This document shows positions 9,777 to 19,547 of a stretch of 64,000 nt of DNA, one piece after another (the stretch's first letter is position 1; each line of letters starts with the position of its first letter). The notes beneath the pieces were generated by a model. It saw only the letters and a list, made by a program, of their open reading frames with translations, searched no databases and was not told the DNA's origin. Location of the stretch: positions 811,001-875,000 of the forward strand of contig NC_064008.1 of assembly GCF_932276165.1 (NCBI RefSeq), read 5' to 3'. A program made the position numbers and the translations under genes. This DNA is from Plutella xylostella. Taxonomy: Eukaryota > Arthropoda > Insecta > Lepidoptera > Plutellidae.

Positions 9777-12526
9777 TCATTCCGGGCCTGTAAAAAATAA
9801 AACTTAGTGTGATTGCGAGAAAATATGATATACATATTTAGGTACCTATATAGGTAGGTACTTTGAAAATAATAATATCAATAGATTTACCCCGTACCTA
9901 TATAGGTAGGTACCTACTTTGAAAATAATAATATCAATAGATTTCAGTGGCGGATTTACAAATTTGCCGCCCGTAGGCCATTAAATTTTTGCCGCCCCTA
10001 CTGACTTCTGAAATTCAATTTGTTACTTTAATCCCGTTATTAGTATGATTGTGAACTTAATGATGTGGATATTTCTATGTCTATCTTTCACCAACTTCAA
10101 ATGTTTCATCAAATCTTATTTAAGGTTCCGTACCTCAAAAGGAAAAAAGAAACCCTTATAGGATCACTTTGTTGTCCGGCTGTCTTTTTCTCAGAAACGG
10201 GTAAAAATATCAAAGCTGACATTTCGCAAAGATATACAAGGTGGGCCAAAAGTAATCACCCTATTGGAAATTGCTCTCATTTATACAAATGGCCGCCAAT
10301 TTCAAATTTGTTTTTATATTGGTGGACTAGACAAATGCAGAATACAAGTTGACAAGCCATGGAAGCCACACTTCCCAAGAACGCCAAATAATTTTGTATA
10401 TTCAGTTTTCGGGTCGCCTTTTTTTTCGTTTTATATGTCATTTTTCCCTGCAATATCGCCCGATTTAACCGTTTCAGACAGTTTTTGTGGGTGTTTTTTC
10501 AAGACCCGTGTTAATGTGAATAAGCCCGTGTCTCTGGAAGCCCTTAAGGACAACATTCGACACGATTGCGAGAATCTCTCGCCCGAAGGTCTCGCTGAAT
10601 TGATGAGAAATGCCATAAAAGGAGCCCGTAGGGCAATCAATTGTGACGGCGCCCATTTGGCCAATATCATCTTCTAGACTTTACCAATAAAATTTTAAAT
10701 GTTCAAATAAACATAGTTAATAAAAAAACAGAATCGAAGTTTTTCATTTAGAAAAAAATTAGAGCCAATCATGATAGGATGACTTCTTTTATCCACCTTG
10801 TACAAATGTACGGCATCGACAAACTGGTAAAATAAATTAATGAAAAAAAAAATGTTACCTTCCATACGTGTAAAATGGGGATGATTTTTTTCGTTGATGT
10901 AAGGTATTGTACAGGTCTTTCAAAAATATCAAAGGTCTCCTCAAACCATTTTTTTATTCAGTGACTGGTTTGCGAAATATTAAGCTTAAAACTGCGAATT
11001 TTTGGTAGACTCAAGTGACTGTTTGGTCCAAAAATATCACTGATGTACTTAGTACATATGACAAAATTCCACATTATCCACATAACTACCATTACAGCCG
11101 TTTCCAGTTTCTCCAAATTCGAAAGTATTCCCGCCGCTTCTTGTCGCGTTACAGGCTATTCAGTAATATCATATTTGATTGATTTCAAAGAATATGCATG
11201 CCAAGAATCTCTTTAACTATCACATGCTTCTTTTCTGGCTGACCATCGTCTCAAATTAACTCTATTCCGGGTTTTGCCTTTCCCGATTTCACTCATTTAT
11301 TTAAGCCAGCGTTATGTCGAGTTTACAAAAATTCCTGTAGCAGCATGAAAAAGCGGCAATCTTGGCTAGTTTAAGAAGTGACATAAGTTATGCATCGCGC
11401 TCACTCACATCGCGCAGCCTCAAGAGCGAGCACGACGACGTCGAACTTTTGTCACGACTTAAATGCGCCCCGTACTAGCCCTTCTGAGCATGATTCAGCA
11501 GCCACAGTTGCCACTAAATTCAAAGAATATAGGTACATACTGATTATATGACAGTGCGTTTATTTATATGTAGATTGTGTACAGGTAAATTTATATTTAA
11601 AAAATCTGTAAAATAAAAAATGCTAAATTTGCCGCCCCTCTAAATCTGCCGCCCTAGGCACTGGCCTTTTTGGCCTATAGGTAAATCCGCCACTGATAGA
11701 TTTACCCCCTTATTCATAGAAAAGTTACAATACGTTTTAAATAATAAACTGTTTTGTCCCTCTCCGACAAAGAACAATTTGTTCTGTAAGTTCTCTATTA
11801 ATAAGAGGGCTAGTATATTGTATTGACTACAATTTGTATCGATGTAATATTCACAATTCATTTTGTGTTTGCGGCTTTATATTATATTTTTGTGATGACG
11901 ACGATCGATGGGATGATGAACGACTAAGTTCATATGTATTGCTTAAGCCTAAGTGAATAGTTATGAAAAACTTCTGAATCAATTATTAATTTACTAAATA
12001 AATACTACAATACTTACAGAATTCGATTCTTTCTAGAAAAGAGAATATAAACATATTGTTAATATTATTATTTTGAAGAGTGATGAATAAATTATTAAAT
12101 ATATCTATTACTTGATATCTAGGCCTAAACCCTTCCTTCACTGGAAGGAGACCCGTGCCCCAGCAGTGGGGACGTAATGGGTCGTGATGATGATGATGTT
12201 ATTTAACTTGAGCAAATGAGATTGGCCGTCGTGGTCCAAATTTGACTAGGACATTATCATGATTATTATTAGCAGTGGTAGCTCAGTCAGGTGAGCGCGC
12301 GCTTCTCACGCTAGAGATGCGGGTTCGAATCCCGGTGCTGACATGAACCAATGAGTTCTTTGAATTTATGTTCAACTAGCTGTTCCCGCGCGCTTTGCTT
12401 CGCTTTAAAAAGTTTTCCCGTGGGAATTCCGGGATAAAAAGTAGCCTATGTTCTTTCTCAGGGTCTAGACCATATGTATACCAAATTTCATTCAAATCCG
12501 TCCAGTAGTTTTGGCGTGAAAGAGTA

Positions 12527-12569
<43 letters not shown>

Positions 12570-13671
12570 CAGTTACTTTCGCATTGATAATATTATATAG
12601 TAAGGATATATACCATCGCTCTTACGGTGAAGGAAAACATCGTGAGGAAACCTGCATATCTAGATTTAGCACATCAATCTAGATATGTGAACCCACCAAC
12701 CCGCATTGGAACAGCGTGGTGGGAAATGGTCCAAGCCTAGGAAGGCAGTTTAGACCTAGGTGATATGTGCACAAAGGTTCCACTCGAGAGAGCCAGGTGC
12801 AGGTACTTAAACCCCCACAGAGAATAGAATAGAATATATTATTAGTAAGCACTGGATGCGGGCCGCCTCCGATCGGACAAGGTGGAAATCATTGGGGGAG
12901 GCCTATGATCAGCAGTGGACGTCCTATGGCTGAGATGATGATGATGATGATGATTATTAGTAGTGGTTGTAACTTACGTCCCTCAGGCCCGAGGGCGAGG
13001 GAGCGGCGGTGCGGTTCCGTATCCTCGTGGTCCGTGTCACAGCGACGGAAACGCTGGAACAAACACAAAACAATAGAAGATAAACTAAAAGCAACTCTTT
13101 AAGTAAGTAACGCTGAGTTGCAGAAAGGATCATTACACTAATGTCGACATTAAATCTATGTCTGTCTCTTTCTGCCCGTATACTGTCAAAGCAAGGCAGC
13201 TATACATTTAAGGTTGACATTAGCTTAAAGTTCCTTTCTGCAACTCAGTGTTACTCTTTTATCCACCAACAAAGGTTGGCTGGAAGAAATTGCTTTTTGG
13301 CAATAAGCCCGCCATTGTATGCTTTTACTGTGTTTTTCAATTGTTATGTATTTATGTTTCTGTGTACAATAAAGTGTTAAAATAAATAAAAGCTAATTAC
13401 AGATGGCGCCTAAGGCGACTGTGCCTAATTCACCAGTTCTAATTGGTTGGTTCAGTCGCCATTTTTTCTTCCCAACAATGTAATTGGTCAGAAGAAAGGC
13501 ACACTCGCTGGTGCTGCCAAAGTTTCACCATTTTCAGGCAGATCATGTTTGTTTATTCATTTGTAATGAAATGTTTATATTTTAGTACCTAACTAAACAT
13601 TAACTTACCGCTTGTCCAAACGCCACCGCCATCAGTGCGAAAATAACAAAAACAAAAGCGAAAACCTGCAT
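9777..13671 (-). CDS. Gene D1: very short secreted peptide (49 aa, 3 exons)
   Basis: Minus-strand exons are 13609-13671, 12978-13053 and 9777-9787. Exon 1 is a 21-residue signal peptide (MQVFAFVFVIFALMAVAFGQA) ending at GTAAGT in phase 0. Exon 2 follows a TTTGTTCCAG acceptor and encodes RFRRCDTDHEDTEPHRRS and LALGPEG, ending at GTAAGT in phase 1. Exon 3 after TTTTTTACAG adds only RPE and a stop. The mature peptide is basic at its start, with a possible furin-like RFRR, and has one Cys. The exon plan matches gene C, suggesting common descent. The 3.2-kb intron 2 holds an hAT element and several SINEs. The tiny last exon is the least certain part. Function unknown. Confidence 0.6.
9945..11695. 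mobile_element. Nonautonomous hAT-like DNA transposon in D1 intron 2
   Basis: Starts CAGTGGCGGATTTAC and ends GTAAATCCGCCACTG, with further inverted GCCGCCC stretches inside both ends. It is flanked by a perfect 8-bp target duplication ATAGATTT (9937-9944 and 11696-11703). The 8-bp duplication and CAGTGG terminus fit hAT. No hAT transposase ORF is present. It contains a Tc1/mariner-like remnant (10235-10802) and an inverted, diverged copy of the 79-bp hairpin family. D2 and D3 lack it, so it arrived after duplication or was lost there. Confidence 0.85.
10235..10802 (+). mobile_element. Tc1/mariner-like remnant nested in the hAT element
   Basis: Inverted ends TACAAGGTGGGCCAAAAGTA and the complement of TTTTATCCACCTTGTA, next to TA. 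The reading frame 10396-10677 keeps the C-terminus of a DDE/D transposase: SPDLTVSDSF aligns with the usual SPDL..CDFFLW motif, followed by NKPVSLEALKDNI and AHLANIIF before the stop. The N-terminal and central domains and the other catalytic Asp residues are missing, so it cannot move itself. Confidence 0.7.
12121..12955 (+). repeat. SINE and RTE-tail cluster in D1 intron 2
   Basis: 12121-12200 is an RTE-like tail with CCCCAGCAGTGGGGACG and (GATGAT)n. A tRNA-derived SINE starts near 12270 (A-box TGGTAGCTCAGTCAGGTGAG, B-box GGTTCGAATCCC); it is split at 12375 by a minus-strand CTAGT-ended repeat with a (CAGA)n tract (to about 12600) and resumes to about 12830. 12848-12955 is another tail, GGGGGAGGCCTATGATCAGC plus (GATGAT)n. 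D2 (20508-21226) and D3 (42029-42925) carry the same series without the 12375 insertion. Confidence 0.75.
13106..13385 (+). repeat. MITE and LINE 3' tail in D1 intron 1
   Basis: 13106-13254 has inverted ends GTAACGCTGAGTTGCAGAAA and a near-perfect complement. 13255-13385 resembles a LINE 3' end: GGTTGGCTGGAAGAAATTGC, then GTGTACAATAAAGTGTTA and a short (AAATA) tail. The same pair is at 21375-21655 (D2) and 43076-43360 (D3), so both preceded the duplications. Confidence 0.65.
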
Positions 13672-13697
13672 GTTTATCTCGATTCTGCTCACTTAAC

Positions 13698-13729
13698 TGA
13701 AAACAGAACGTATAACACCTCCTTTTATA
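13698..13729 (-). promoter_or_regulatory. Core promoter of D1 (TATAAAAG and TCAGTT Inr)
   Basis: On the minus strand TATAAAAG (13729-13722) is followed by TCAGTT with the likely +1 A at 13698, exactly 31 bases after the first T, leaving a 26-nt 5' UTR before the ATG at 13671. This is the textbook arthropod TATA/Inr arrangement. Confidence 0.75.
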
Positions 13730-13966
13730 GGAACTATTCAATTATAATCATCCATGTCTGTCGAATTTTCCTAAAACAACAAACACGGTATTCTTATTGA
13801 AGACCTTGGGTTCATTTTGATAAAGTAAATTGAACATGCTCACTTGTATGGTGATTTAAATTGATTTTTATAATTTAGTTCAAAATATACCTTCTTAATA
13901 TAGTTCAAATACAATATGTCGCTATTCACCACCCCGATTATCACTTACTAGGTACCTAATTCCGAA

Positions 13967-14365
13967 GCATCCGTAGTCGAGCGGGCTTCAGTGATCTTAA
14001 CTGATCACTGAGGGTAAGCAACAATTGGCACGGTCAGCCATTGGATGGGTGACCGATTTCAAGTGGTTCTTTTCTGGACGCTTCCGTGCTTCGGACGGCA
14101 CGTAAAGCCGTGGGTCCCGGTTGCTTCTTCGGCAGCAGTCGTTAAGCCTAGTCAGAGGCCTTCGGGCAGCTTGAAAACATCTAACAGTCGGGTTGCCCAC
14201 TTACCCGACAACTCTCTTAGCACAAGCTTGCTTGTGTTGGGGTCCACCAACCCGCACTAGGCCAGCGTGTTGGACTAGGCCTAAACCTTCCTTCATTGGA
14301 AGGAGACCCGTGCCCCAGCAGTGGGGACGTGATGGGTCGTGATGATGTGATGATGATAGGTAATT
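13967..14365 (+). repeat. 5S rRNA-like SINE between D1 and B1
   Basis: The head reads GATCACTGAGGGTAAGCAAC, then GGCACGGTCAGCC and TTGGATGGGTGACCG. These line up in order and spacing with the internal control region (A box, intermediate element, C box) of 5S rRNA. The body follows (TTCTTTTCTGGACGCTTCCG onward) and the tail is an RTE-like CCCCAGCAGTGGGGACG with (GATGAT)n. Other copies: 15785-16065, 22229-22606, 48842-49128, interrupted ones in B2 and B5, and a recombinant at 43928-44217. Confidence 0.7.
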
Positions 14366-14700
14366 ACATTTTGATTAAACTTCATCTAGAATTCGATAAC
14401 TTTGAGAAAGGAACGAAAGTTTCCACTGATAGACGCATAGTAAAACTAAATTTACTTACGCTAAAACATACCTAATTGGCAGCAACTACCTAAGTAACTA
14501 AAGTACGCATGTATGTGTACGCATGTATGTATATGTACTTACTTATCTACTAGGTAAATAAGAAGCAATCATTCTTACTGCGCAGTGGGTAGGTATATAT
14601 AAAAAATCAATTAATACTATCTTAATAAATATCTAACAATAAAAATAACAATTAATTTTTGATAAACTTTACTGTTCCACTCTTAGTGTAGTCTTTGAAA

Positions 14701-16340
14701 ATGGAGGTGCTTGTGCTACTGCCATGGCTATTTGTTATTGTAACCGCTCAGGTATAATAGTTCTTTTAATATACATAGATAGATAAATATAGAATATTCT
14801 TTATTTGTACACAATATAATATATAATATAAGTAATACTAGGTTTTTTAGTGGGAATGTGAGGATACAAAGTAGCCATAGTTTGTTAAAACAGATACCAG
14901 AAATTTAAATTATAGTATAAGTAGTTCAAATTGATCTTTTCAGGATACATTATACAGCGTGGATCAACTATTACAAAGAGGAATCAGCAGTGGCGACGGA
15001 GTTTCTACATATGCAGTGGATGGCGATGACGGCGCGATCCAATCCAACGAGGGCCTGAATGCGAACCTTGAGGAACAACAGCAAAAAAAACTGCAAAACC
15101 TTGGAACTATGTTTTTACGGGTAACACTATCATTTTCCATCCTTACATAATAATTTCCCCACATATTTATTTATTATTGATATGCTCAATTTCTCAAAAC
15201 TGTAATACCCGAAAGGGTAGTCAGGGGTGACTCGCAGGCGCACACGGTTTTCGCTATTACCTACATTCATTTTTACTCACAGGATAGGTCGCGAGCTTTT
15301 TGAGAATGATTTATTCTCAAAAAGCTCGCGACCTATCCTCTATTATATTTATATTGTATTGTAGTATGGTAATATATATTGTACTTAGTTCTAAAAACCT
15401 AAAATGTTTTCAGATGGCACAAGCAGCAGGATTACGGGAAAATAAAATAAAACGCCCCCCTTATCCCCCCACGAATCCGGTGAGTTATCTAAACATCAAA
15501 ATTACATTTTCAGTTTGTAAGAAAATCATATTATGTCATATTCGTAGCTCATTCGAAGGCTGTAGCAAAAGTCAGAAGAACAACCAAATTTCAGTGAACA
15601 TCAAAAAACGCTTATATTTCTATACTATACAAAACTGTTCCTGGGTCACCCCTTTCTCCTTACACCGCTTTTGCAACAACCTGCCTACGAATACTGCAAA
15701 ATAGCTAGAGTATTGCCATTGTACTTCTTACTTGAGTATTTCTTTATTTCCGTGGCATAACTGATACCATTAGGCACCGTAGCGTCCGTAGTCGAGCTGG
15801 CTTCAGTGATCGTAACTGATCACTGAGGTTAAGCAACAACTGGCACAGCCAGCCATTGGATGGGTGACCGATTTCAAGTTTTTCTTTTCTGGACGCTTCC
15901 GTGCTTCGGACAGCACGCTAAGCGGTGGGTCCCAGTTGCTGCTTCGGCAGCAGTCGTTAAACCTAGTCAGAGGCCTTCGGGCAGCTTGAAAACATCTGAC
16001 AGTCGGGTCGCCCACTTACCCGACAACTCTCTCTGCACAAGCTTGCTTTTGTTGGGGTCCACCAACCGATGAACTGATACCACTTGAACTGTTCCAGCAT
16101 GGCGGTCCAGTGCAGATGTACACGGTGTCCGGGGGACCGCTGCTGCCTGGACAACTCATCGTGTCCGACTTCGACACTAGAAGGGGGGAAGAGGTCGACG
16201 TCGACACTAGAAGCGGGGGAGAGGTCGACTTTGATCCTAGAAGGACGATAATAGATGCTTCTGATCCGACTGAAAAGCCTAAACGCAGGCCCTATATGAA
16301 GTTAAAATTGCAAGGATACGTTTACAGAATGCAAGGATAA
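14701..16340 (+). CDS. Gene B1: secreted protein of about 178 aa (4 exons)
   Basis: Exons are 14701-14751, 14944-15120, 15414-15479 and 16098-16340, all joined in phase 0 with GT/AG introns. Exon 1 is a signal peptide (MEVLVLLPWLFVIVTAQ). Exon 2 begins DTLYSVDQLLQRG and ends in a Gln/Lys-rich, probably helical stretch. Exon 3 encodes RENKIKRPPYPPTNP. Exon 4, after the acceptor TGAACTGTTCCAG, encodes HGGPVQMYTVSGGPLLPGQL, then three 10-residue repeats of type VDVDTRSGGE, then KPKRRPYMKLKLQGYVYRMQG. A TATATATAAAAA run lies at 14594-14605 and AATAAA at 16349. No known family is recognised. The gene faces H1 tail to tail, 240 bp apart. The exon 4 acceptor was chosen because upstream AGs break the frame. 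Confidence 0.7.
15785..16065 (+). repeat. 5S-like SINE in B1 intron 3, tail missing
   Basis: Same head as at 13967 (GATCACTGAGGTTAAGCAAC, TTGGATGGGTGACCG) but it stops after GGGGTCCACCAACC, without the RTE-like tail. It ends about 30 bp before the exon 4 acceptor, so it now supplies most of the sequence upstream of that splice site. Confidence 0.7.
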
Positions 16341-16579
16341 GATTAGTCAATAAAAATGCGATAATTCAAAACTCCTATATAAGTTAAAATTTCCTCAAAG
16401 TAACATTAAAACTCCAAACCCCAATTTGTGTTAAGTATTTTAATTTTTAATAATATTGTTAACAATCTATAGCTACGTTTTAATAACAAAATATCGGTAC
16501 AATAAATAAAAAAACACTCTTAAATTATATGTCGGTAAACACGGTTAAATTATAGTATTGCAAAAAATATTGACTTAAA

Positions 16580-18482
16580 CTACATCATTTTGTTCATCCC
16601 ATCCTTATTGTCACCCTTGTCTTTATCTAGAGACTTATCAACATCTGCAGTTCCGTTGCAATACTTCACAACCCCATTATCTGGTTTGCTCGTCCCATTT
16701 TGCGCTGGAGCGATCATGAGCAAGTTGTTTCCATTCCTGTCAGTTGTCAAGTTCCTTAACGGCAGGGGATGGCGCCATCTTGGGAAATAGTAAGAGCTTC
16801 TGAGGAACCTATAGTGCTCCATTTTGTTTTGGACCACTCGACTTTGGTAGCGTCTGAAGAGCGAACCATCTTCATTTTCCTCGTTGCCGAATTTCGGAAA
16901 GTCGTTAGCGCCTTCGAGAAAGATTTTCGGTTTTGGACCTTCATCATCATTGCAATAAGGTCGTTTGTACTTCCTGCGTAGGTTCTGCGATGGGCTAAGA
17001 GGTGATTCGCATTTGATTGCTAAGGAGTTGTTCTCTTTGTTAGTGGAGATGGAATGCGCTTTCTGCCACTCGAGCACCTCGCATAGAAGACCGATGTATC
17101 TGTAATAAGAATATACATAATGAACATATATGGACAAAGGGAAGATTATGTCTGCCAGAAAAGATGTGACAGTCGCTGGGGTGGACACAGATAAAAAACC
17201 TATAATAGTTGTAAGAAAAGTCTGAAAAGAAGAGCGGCGCTATAACCCTGTGTCAGACACAGTTCTCATTCACATAGCCACAAAAATTTAGGTTAGGTTA
17301 TATTAATTTAATTGTATCTTCCTGCGATTGCCTGAGATTTCGGGTTTCTATTCAATATCCACTCTTAGCTTTTGTTTATAAATATACCTGCCTCTCTGAA
17401 CAAGATACTGAGGTAGTTTCCTAAAATTTCTAGTGACTAGTCTTTGTGTTTGTTACCAACCTTGGTCTTAGAAAGGAGAGCAACAGCGTCACAAAACTCC
17501 AGAGTTTACTTACCTGTTGTAGTCGACAACTATCTTTTTGTATGTCTGACCTATGTTATCCAAATCCAAACTAATTATTATAAATGCGAAAGTAACTGTG
17601 TCTGTCTGTCTGAATAATACTCTTTCACGCCAAAACTACTGAACGGATTTTAATGAAATTTGGTATACATATGGTAAAGACCCTCGCGGGAAGAGCTAGT
17701 GTTCAATAAAGTCATATTCTATTCTATGGTACTCGTACCTGATGGCGACCCTCAATATCTCGCTCTTAGACAACTTCTTGTCGGGCGGGTGCGTGGGCAC
17801 GAGTCTCCGGAGCTCGGCAAAGGCTCCACTCACGTTCTGCTGGCGCCAGCGCTCGCGGCAGTTGGAGAACAACTTGCGGGGCGCTCGGAGAGGCAGGCCG
17901 GGGGGTAGGTCCGACTGGGGACGGGAAAGGATTAGTTGAAGATCTTCCATATCGTACTAATATGAAGGACGAGTCGTGTCAACTGAGTGTTTGATTGCAG
18001 TTGAAATGCGGTCCGTCTGTCTAGAGCCTAAACGCGAAAGTTTTTGAGTATAGATGTTTGGTACCCTTCTTCTTTTCAACATTCTTATGAAATGAAATAT
18101 GGGTCTGGATCTTGGGCTGCAAGATCTTCCCTCACCATTCCCACAACTATTGCCTCAATCTCCACAAAACGTCACTACGTTGTCTTTGGACGTCGACACT
18201 AGAATGTGGGGAGCGGTCGACATCGACACTAAGAGGGAGGGAATGGTCGACTTCAACACATGGATGGGGGAGAGGCTAATGTTTAAACTAGAAGGCAAGA
18301 AGAGGTCGACTTTGACACTAGAACACTTGGCCAGTAAATCCAGCCACAATGGTAGTTCCTCACCTGTGCCCGCATCTGTCTCTCGTCATCACTGTCCTGG
18401 AAACTCGGGTCGTCGCTGAGCATCTCGCTGTCCGGCTCCTCTTCCGAACACGAGTCCGGCTCTGACGTCATCGCCACTGCCA
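16580..18482 (-). CDS. HLH3B: H1: TAL1/HLH3B-type bHLH transcription factor, intact (about 267 aa)
   Basis: Minus-strand exons are 18364-18482 (ATG at 18469-18471), 17739-17914 and 16580-17099. Exon 1 encodes an acidic N-terminus (SEEEPDSEMLSDDPSF). Exon 2 holds the basic region and most of the HLH: NCRERWRQQNVSGAFAEL, THPPDKKLSKSEILRVAI; it ends ATCAG|GTACGAG in phase 2. Exon 3 completes helix 2 with YIGLLCEVLEWQK and continues with a 160-residue Asn/Lys/Asp-rich tail. The RERWRQQNV and PTHPPDKKLSK blocks are diagnostic of the TAL1/SCL/LYL1 class, which binds E-boxes as a dimer with an E protein (Daughterless in flies). The DNA-contacting Glu of RERWR is kept. Upstream noncoding exons are likely because 18482 is itself preceded by a good acceptor. 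Confidence 0.85.
17574..17698 (+). repeat. CTAGT-ended short repeat in H1 intron 2
   Basis: Starts ATTATAAATGCGAAAGTAAC, passes through (GTCT)n and CTCTTTCACGCCAAAACTAC, and ends GGGAAGAGCTAGT. The CTAGT end with no TIR or target duplication is reminiscent of lepidopteran nonautonomous Helitrons (inference). The other H copies have two of these in tandem (27013-27347, 45720-46052, 50637-50990, 57428-57763). Confidence 0.6.
18180..18330 (+). repeat. 30-bp minisatellite in H1 intron 1
   Basis: Units of exactly 30 bp, GACGTCGACACTAGAATGTG... then GACATCGACACTAAGAGGGA..., followed by degenerate ones. The same unit makes up the 10-residue repeat in exon 4 of gene B (about 16160-16250). In the H genes it lies in the intron between the acidic and bHLH exons. 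Confidence 0.7.
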
Positions 18483-18830
18483 CTGGGGGGAGAAGAGGGG
18501 AATAAAATAGAATGTTATTTTATTCAAAGCATGGAAGTAGACATAAAGGCGGAAAGAATATCACTAACTATAAACTGAGTCACCCTAAGTAAGTCACTTT
18601 CATTGTTACGACGAGCCCGACACACACATTCATACTTAAAGTAAGTCAGTTTGCCGCTGCGCTGCGCGCCAATCACGTCGCACCTACGCACCCACACTCT
18701 TATGTCGCCGCCATTGTGGTGCCTCAGTGTTTTAGTAAGCGAGATTCCTTCCGCTTTTTTTCTAGTTCCACGATTCAAAGAAAATTTTAACAATTATTTG
18801 CAAACGCATCCGGTCCGATGATAACCTGGT
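18483..18830 (-). other. H1 upstream region, possible 5' noncoding exon or promoter
   Basis: Sequence on the minus strand before the exon 1 acceptor (CTCTTCTCCCCCCAG) includes a GC-richer block at 18640-18720. It is shared only with H2 (28191-28540). In H3, H4 and H5 the match stops after GTAGACATAAAG and unrelated sequence follows. No clear TATA/Inr or donor can be chosen by eye. Confidence 0.35.
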
Positions 18831-19308
18831 GTGATATCACAGCCGGCGTGCCCCAAGGTGGTGTCTTTTCCCCAATCCTTTTTTCAGTATTTATTAATAC
18901 CCGTCACTCTTTTGTAGCACACAAGAGCGGTGGTGGTCAGTCGGGTGAGCGCCCGCTTCACACGCCAGAGATTTGGGTTCGAATCCCGGCGCTGATATAC
19001 TGTACCAATGACTTCTTTGGAATTCAGGTAAAATGTATATTAATATGCCATCACTCTTACGGTGAAGGAAAACATTGTGAGGAAACCTGCATAATAAAGC
19101 ACATCTATGTGAACCTACCAACCCGCAGTGGACCAGCATGGTCCAAGCTTAGGAAGGCAGTTTAGACCCTCGGCATAATTATGCATATAGGTTATGAGCC
19201 AGGTGCAGGTCCTTACACCCCCACAACAGATAATAGAATATAATAGAAAGTAGGTATATAAGTTTTAACTAAATAATAAGTAGTTACCTAACCTTGGGGA
19301 TATGCGTG
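18831..19308 (+). repeat. LINE RT scrap and tRNA-derived SINE
   Basis: 18839-18902 encodes ITAGVPQGGVFSPILFSVF, a short reverse-transcriptase motif fragment. A tRNA-headed SINE follows (about 18925-19245; GTGGTCAGTCGGGTGAGCGC, GGTTCGAATCCCGG) with the GGTGAAGGAAAACATTGTGA body and a GAATATAATAGAA tail. The block recurs at 28545-28955. Confidence 0.7.
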
Positions 19309-19547
19309 GCCGCGCGATGTAAGTGAGCGCGATGCAAAACTTTTGTCACGTCTTAAATCCTTAAAATATTATTTGATTTAATTTAAAGAAAGAACGTAAG
19401 AAGAAGGTTTTTTATTATTTTCAAATAAAATTATCAATATTTCGTATATGTTTTTTGTCAGATGAAGGTTATTTGGTCACATGAAATATAAGTAGGTACT
19501 TTATTTTAATCAATATGTTTCTTTTTACAGTTGGATATGATTTATGA
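19309..19547 (+). pseudogene. C3 remnant: only the last exon of a C gene
   Basis: The terminal exon 19531-19547 (TTTTTACAG acceptor, VGYDL, stop) and its 3' flank are intact, but the sequence jumps from GGGGATATGC, which precedes exon 2 in C2, straight to GTGGCCGCGCGATG inside the 79-bp hairpin. Exon 1 and exon 2 are absent. It cannot make a peptide. Confidence 0.75.

Noticed and set aside
12272..12345. tRNA gene candidates (also at 18930, 20510, 28640, 42460 and minus-strand 340-417, 9098-9175)
   Set aside because: They keep A and B boxes but are followed by long conserved SINE bodies and tails and recur at many places; they are SINE heads, not functional tRNA genes.
12520..12570. CRISPR-like regular repeats (CAGA)n and (GATGAT)n tracts
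   Set aside because: Simple microsatellites in SINE tails and CTAGT-type repeats; no spacer structure, and the genome is eukaryotic.
15480..15704. Read-through of B exon 3 into intron (SYLNIKITFSVCKKII...)
   Set aside because: A GTGAGT donor lies exactly at the end of the conserved exon, and the following sequence has no features beyond an open frame.
16110..16340. Start of B exon 4 product at the internal ATG (MYTVSGGPLL)
   Set aside because: The upstream acceptor TGAACTGTTCCAG joins exon 3 in phase 0, giving a signal-peptide protein in four copies.
17100..17188. N-terminal extension MSTPATVTSFLADII... of H exon 3 as an independent 202-aa gene
   Set aside because: This part lies upstream of the acceptor TTATTACAG and joins in frame only because AG of the acceptor mimics the exon 2 end; the exon completes the bHLH domain of H.
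18099..18419. 106-aa plus-strand frame antisense to H1 exon 1, present in several H copies
   Set aside because: It is largely the 30-bp minisatellite plus antisense of the exon; H3 and H4 copies carry a stop (VDT*), and no promoter or splice context supports it.
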